Shown here: positions 62,337 to 64,000 of the stretch, piece by piece
How the letters are laid out: each line of letters opens with the position of its first letter
How positions within the stretch are numbered: the first letter of the stretch is position 1
Assembly (NCBI GenBank): GCA_963678705.1
Contig: OY783211.1
Location: forward strand, 12,600,603-12,664,602
Length of the DNA stretch: 64,000 nucleotides
Source of the DNA: Panorpa germanica
Lineage: Eukaryota; Arthropoda; Insecta; Mecoptera; Panorpidae
Direction of reading: 5' to 3'
The notes under the pieces: model-generated
What the model was told of the DNA's origin: nothing
The model's database searches: none
The model's input: only the letters and a program-made list of their open reading frames with translations
Position numbers and translations under genes: made by a program

Positions 62337-63006
62337 GGCCTGTCGCAGTATGGGACCGTATTTAAGCGAATTTCTGCCGGACGTATACGGGCTACTACGC
62401 TTTACCTATCCGAACCATGTAAATGTAATGAGATCGCTCTGGAGCTCTCAGACTGCACGCTACAAAGCCGTCCGAATACGGGCGGCACTACCTCGCACAG
62501 TAGAACCGAATAAAGGCGAATTTTATCTAAGCGTTACCACTACTACAACGATACCCTATATGAACCTTTGTAAATGCAAAAAGCCGCGTCAGACTGAAGG
62601 GGATACCTAAGATCGCCTTTTGTTACGCTGCAATACGGGTCAAATGAAATCTATCGGCGACATGGGTATGTTCTGCATGCAGCTTATGTTTGTATTTCAG
62701 TGAATCATGGGCACGGATGCCCATACCAATAGGATAGAACTAAATTTAAATTCACGCCCACCTGAACTCAGATATATAATAAATGCTAAAGTCCCTTTAA
62801 TACCAGTAGTGTATCGATAAAAATTAAAGTTAAAGTTTGCTCTTATGATAAATTATATAAGTGTTAAAGAACTCCAATACACCCCCTAATACACGACTAC
62901 AGACATCTGTGACACACATAGGCGGTTTGCTTTGTAGCTCATTCAAACCGCCGATTTACGTCCGAATACGCCGTCGCTTAAATACGGTCCCATACTGAGA
63001 CAGGCC
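62337..63006. mobile_element. TTA-flanked PIF/Harbinger-like MITE, 670 bp
   Basis: Ends GGCCTGTCnCAGTATGGGAC...TATTTAAGCGA in inverted orientation, 36 bases with one mismatch, flanked by TTA (62334-62336 and 63007-63009). A GGCCTGT start and TTA duplication are typical of PIF/Harbinger. The interior carries repeated ACGTATACGG and CGAATACGG motifs. The 86-codon frame at 62350-62610 is an accident of the GC-richer interior. It lies just beyond the 3' end of the sugar-transporter gene. Confidence 0.82.
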
Positions 63007-63179
63007 TTAGAATAACGCGGAAGTAAATTCGTACACCTAAAGGAGATGTACATATTGTATTGTAAGAAGCTATTCCTCCTTTTCTAACATCTCAGTAAAA
63101 TGCTAAGCATAACATAATGAATAAAAAAGGAAAACAGGGAAAAAATATTCATTGATCTATATTTGACTATCTTCAATTA

Positions 63180-64000
63180 TTATAAGCTTGTTTGTTGTAG
63201 ATTATTATTCAAAATGCATTGTATTTCAGACAATGTTTTCCCCTTAGTTTCAGGCAAAATAAAATAAATAATTATACAGAAAGTGATTGAAGCTAGAGAG
63301 AATATTGAAAAAGGAGCAACTTGACCAAATGTATAGATCACAGGCTCATAAAGTTTGACTATAGTAAATATAAGTACAGAAGTATATGTATTGATAATTC
63401 CTATTGCTAATGCTTTAATATTCATAGGAAACAGTTCCCCGAACAAAACATCTGGAACGGAACCGATCCCTGACATATACAACATATAAAATGCAATTAG
63501 CGTTACCACTGGAATCCACGACACAACTGTCATGTCAATTTCTGTAAAATCCTTCAAGAAGAAGTAACATGCCATTATTCCATTTGTTATTGTAACACCA
63601 AACAAGGGCAGTAGCAATAATAGTCTTCTTCCCACTTTGTCGACAATTGCTGCAGACATAAACGCTGGTATTACCTGCAATACATTTAGAATAATTGATG
63701 AAATCTTTGGGTCCAACACCCCTTCAGCATTTTCAAAGATTTCCTGCATGTATGAACTAATTACTGGTTCACCAGAAAATTGCGTAGCGGAAATAGTCAC
63801 CATTATGATTATTAAACCTTTCAGATTTCCTTTTACTTTAAAAATCTCTTTAAAATTTCCTTTATTTTGTTGGTCTTGGAGAACAGATTTTTGTATTTCG
63901 TCGAATTCTTGTTGAATGTCTTTAAAATCATTGGTTCCTCGAAGGAATTTCAATGATTCCATGGCATCTTCATAACGCTGTTTCATCAGGTAGAAGTATG
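63180..64000 (-). CDS. Tret1-like sugar transporter (MFS), C-terminal part, runs off the window
   Basis: Predicted plasma-membrane facilitator of the sugar-porter branch of the major facilitator superfamily; the closest general type is the insect facilitated trehalose/glucose transporters. What is seen: 268 codons from an internal Met at 63986 to the stop at 63180, and the frame stays open to the window end with YFYL before that Met, so the Met is not the start. A charged intracellular loop comes first, then about six hydrophobic segments matching TM7-TM12. Diagnostic motifs are DKVGRR after TM8, GELFP in TM10 and PETKGKTLSEIQ after TM12. The usual QQxSGxN of TM7 reads TQFSGEP here, so substrate preference may differ. 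No intron interrupts this part. A 670-bp TTA-flanked miniature element lies about 170 bp beyond the stop. The family is certain; the exact substrate is inference. Confidence 0.93.
   Translation of the reverse strand, partial: YFYLMKQRYEDAMESLKFLRGTNDFKDIQQEFDEIQKSVLQDQQNKGNFKEIFKVKGNLKGLIIIMVTISATQFSGEPVISSYMQEIFENAEGVLDPKISSIILNVLQVIPAFMSAAIVDKVGRRLLLLLPLFGVTITNGIMACYFFLKDFTEIDMTVVSWIPVVTLIAFYMLYMSGIGSVPDVLFGELFPMNIKALAIGIINTYTSVLIFTIVKLYEPVIYTFGQVAPFSIFSLASITFCIIIYFILPETKGKTLSEIQCILNNNLQQTSL

Noticed and set aside
62350..62610. 86-codon frame with balanced composition
   Set aside because: Lies wholly inside the PIF/Harbinger-like MITE and begins within its terminal repeat.

Overview
This window is AT-rich, repeat-dominated nuclear DNA of a multicellular animal, almost certainly an insect. 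The signs are intron-type splice signals, mariner, hAT, PIF/Harbinger-like and Helitron elements, tRNA-derived SINEs, long (TA)n tracts, and a trehalose/sugar transporter of the insect Tret1 type. The order cannot be fixed from the sequence. Long open frames are almost absent: most of the 64 kb is intergenic or intronic sequence made of old mobile-element copies.

Genes. The only confidently recognised host gene is at the right edge: the C-terminal half of a major-facilitator sugar transporter on the minus strand (63180 to beyond 64000). Short coding-like pieces with plausible splice signals or a start codon lie at 3682-3734, 6190-6303, 51567-51625 and 61669-61737 (plus strand) and at 16758-16892 and 34526-34735 (minus strand). 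None could be assigned to a family, and they are offered as candidates.

Mobile elements, left to right. A nearly complete DD41D (rosa-like) Tc1/mariner element with a late frameshift lies at 4608-5915. Decayed pieces of other mariner transposases lie at 9751-10020 (C-terminal part), 40149-40403 (middle part) and 54685-55015 (N-terminal part). A hAT miniature with a perfect 8-bp target duplication is at 12372-12667. Two non-autonomous Helitrons lie in opposite orientation at 14792-15140 and 57319-57678. A TA-flanked miniature filled with quasi-palindromes is at 15608-16112. A long-armed foldback lies at 26335-27006. TAA- or TTA-flanked miniatures lie at 28131-28515, 36344-36848, 45505-45749, 50212-50540 and 62337-63006. 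A likely solo LTR spans 31429-32254. A roughly 200-bp TA-flanked miniature family has four copies between 37 and 59 kb. Dispersed families include a tRNA-derived SINE (seven pieces), a roughly 75-bp inverted-repeat family, a roughly 250-bp AT-rich family and a pyrimidine-rich family.

Large-scale structure. A 0.95-kb segment is present twice in inverted orientation (33513-34467 and 38382-39326). The second copy is bracketed by direct repeats of a short unique block plus (TA)n. No bacterial-style operons, CRISPR arrays or rRNA genes were seen. No clearly new multi-gene system was found; the most unusual signals are the bracketed inverted duplication, the foldback and the small repeat families.
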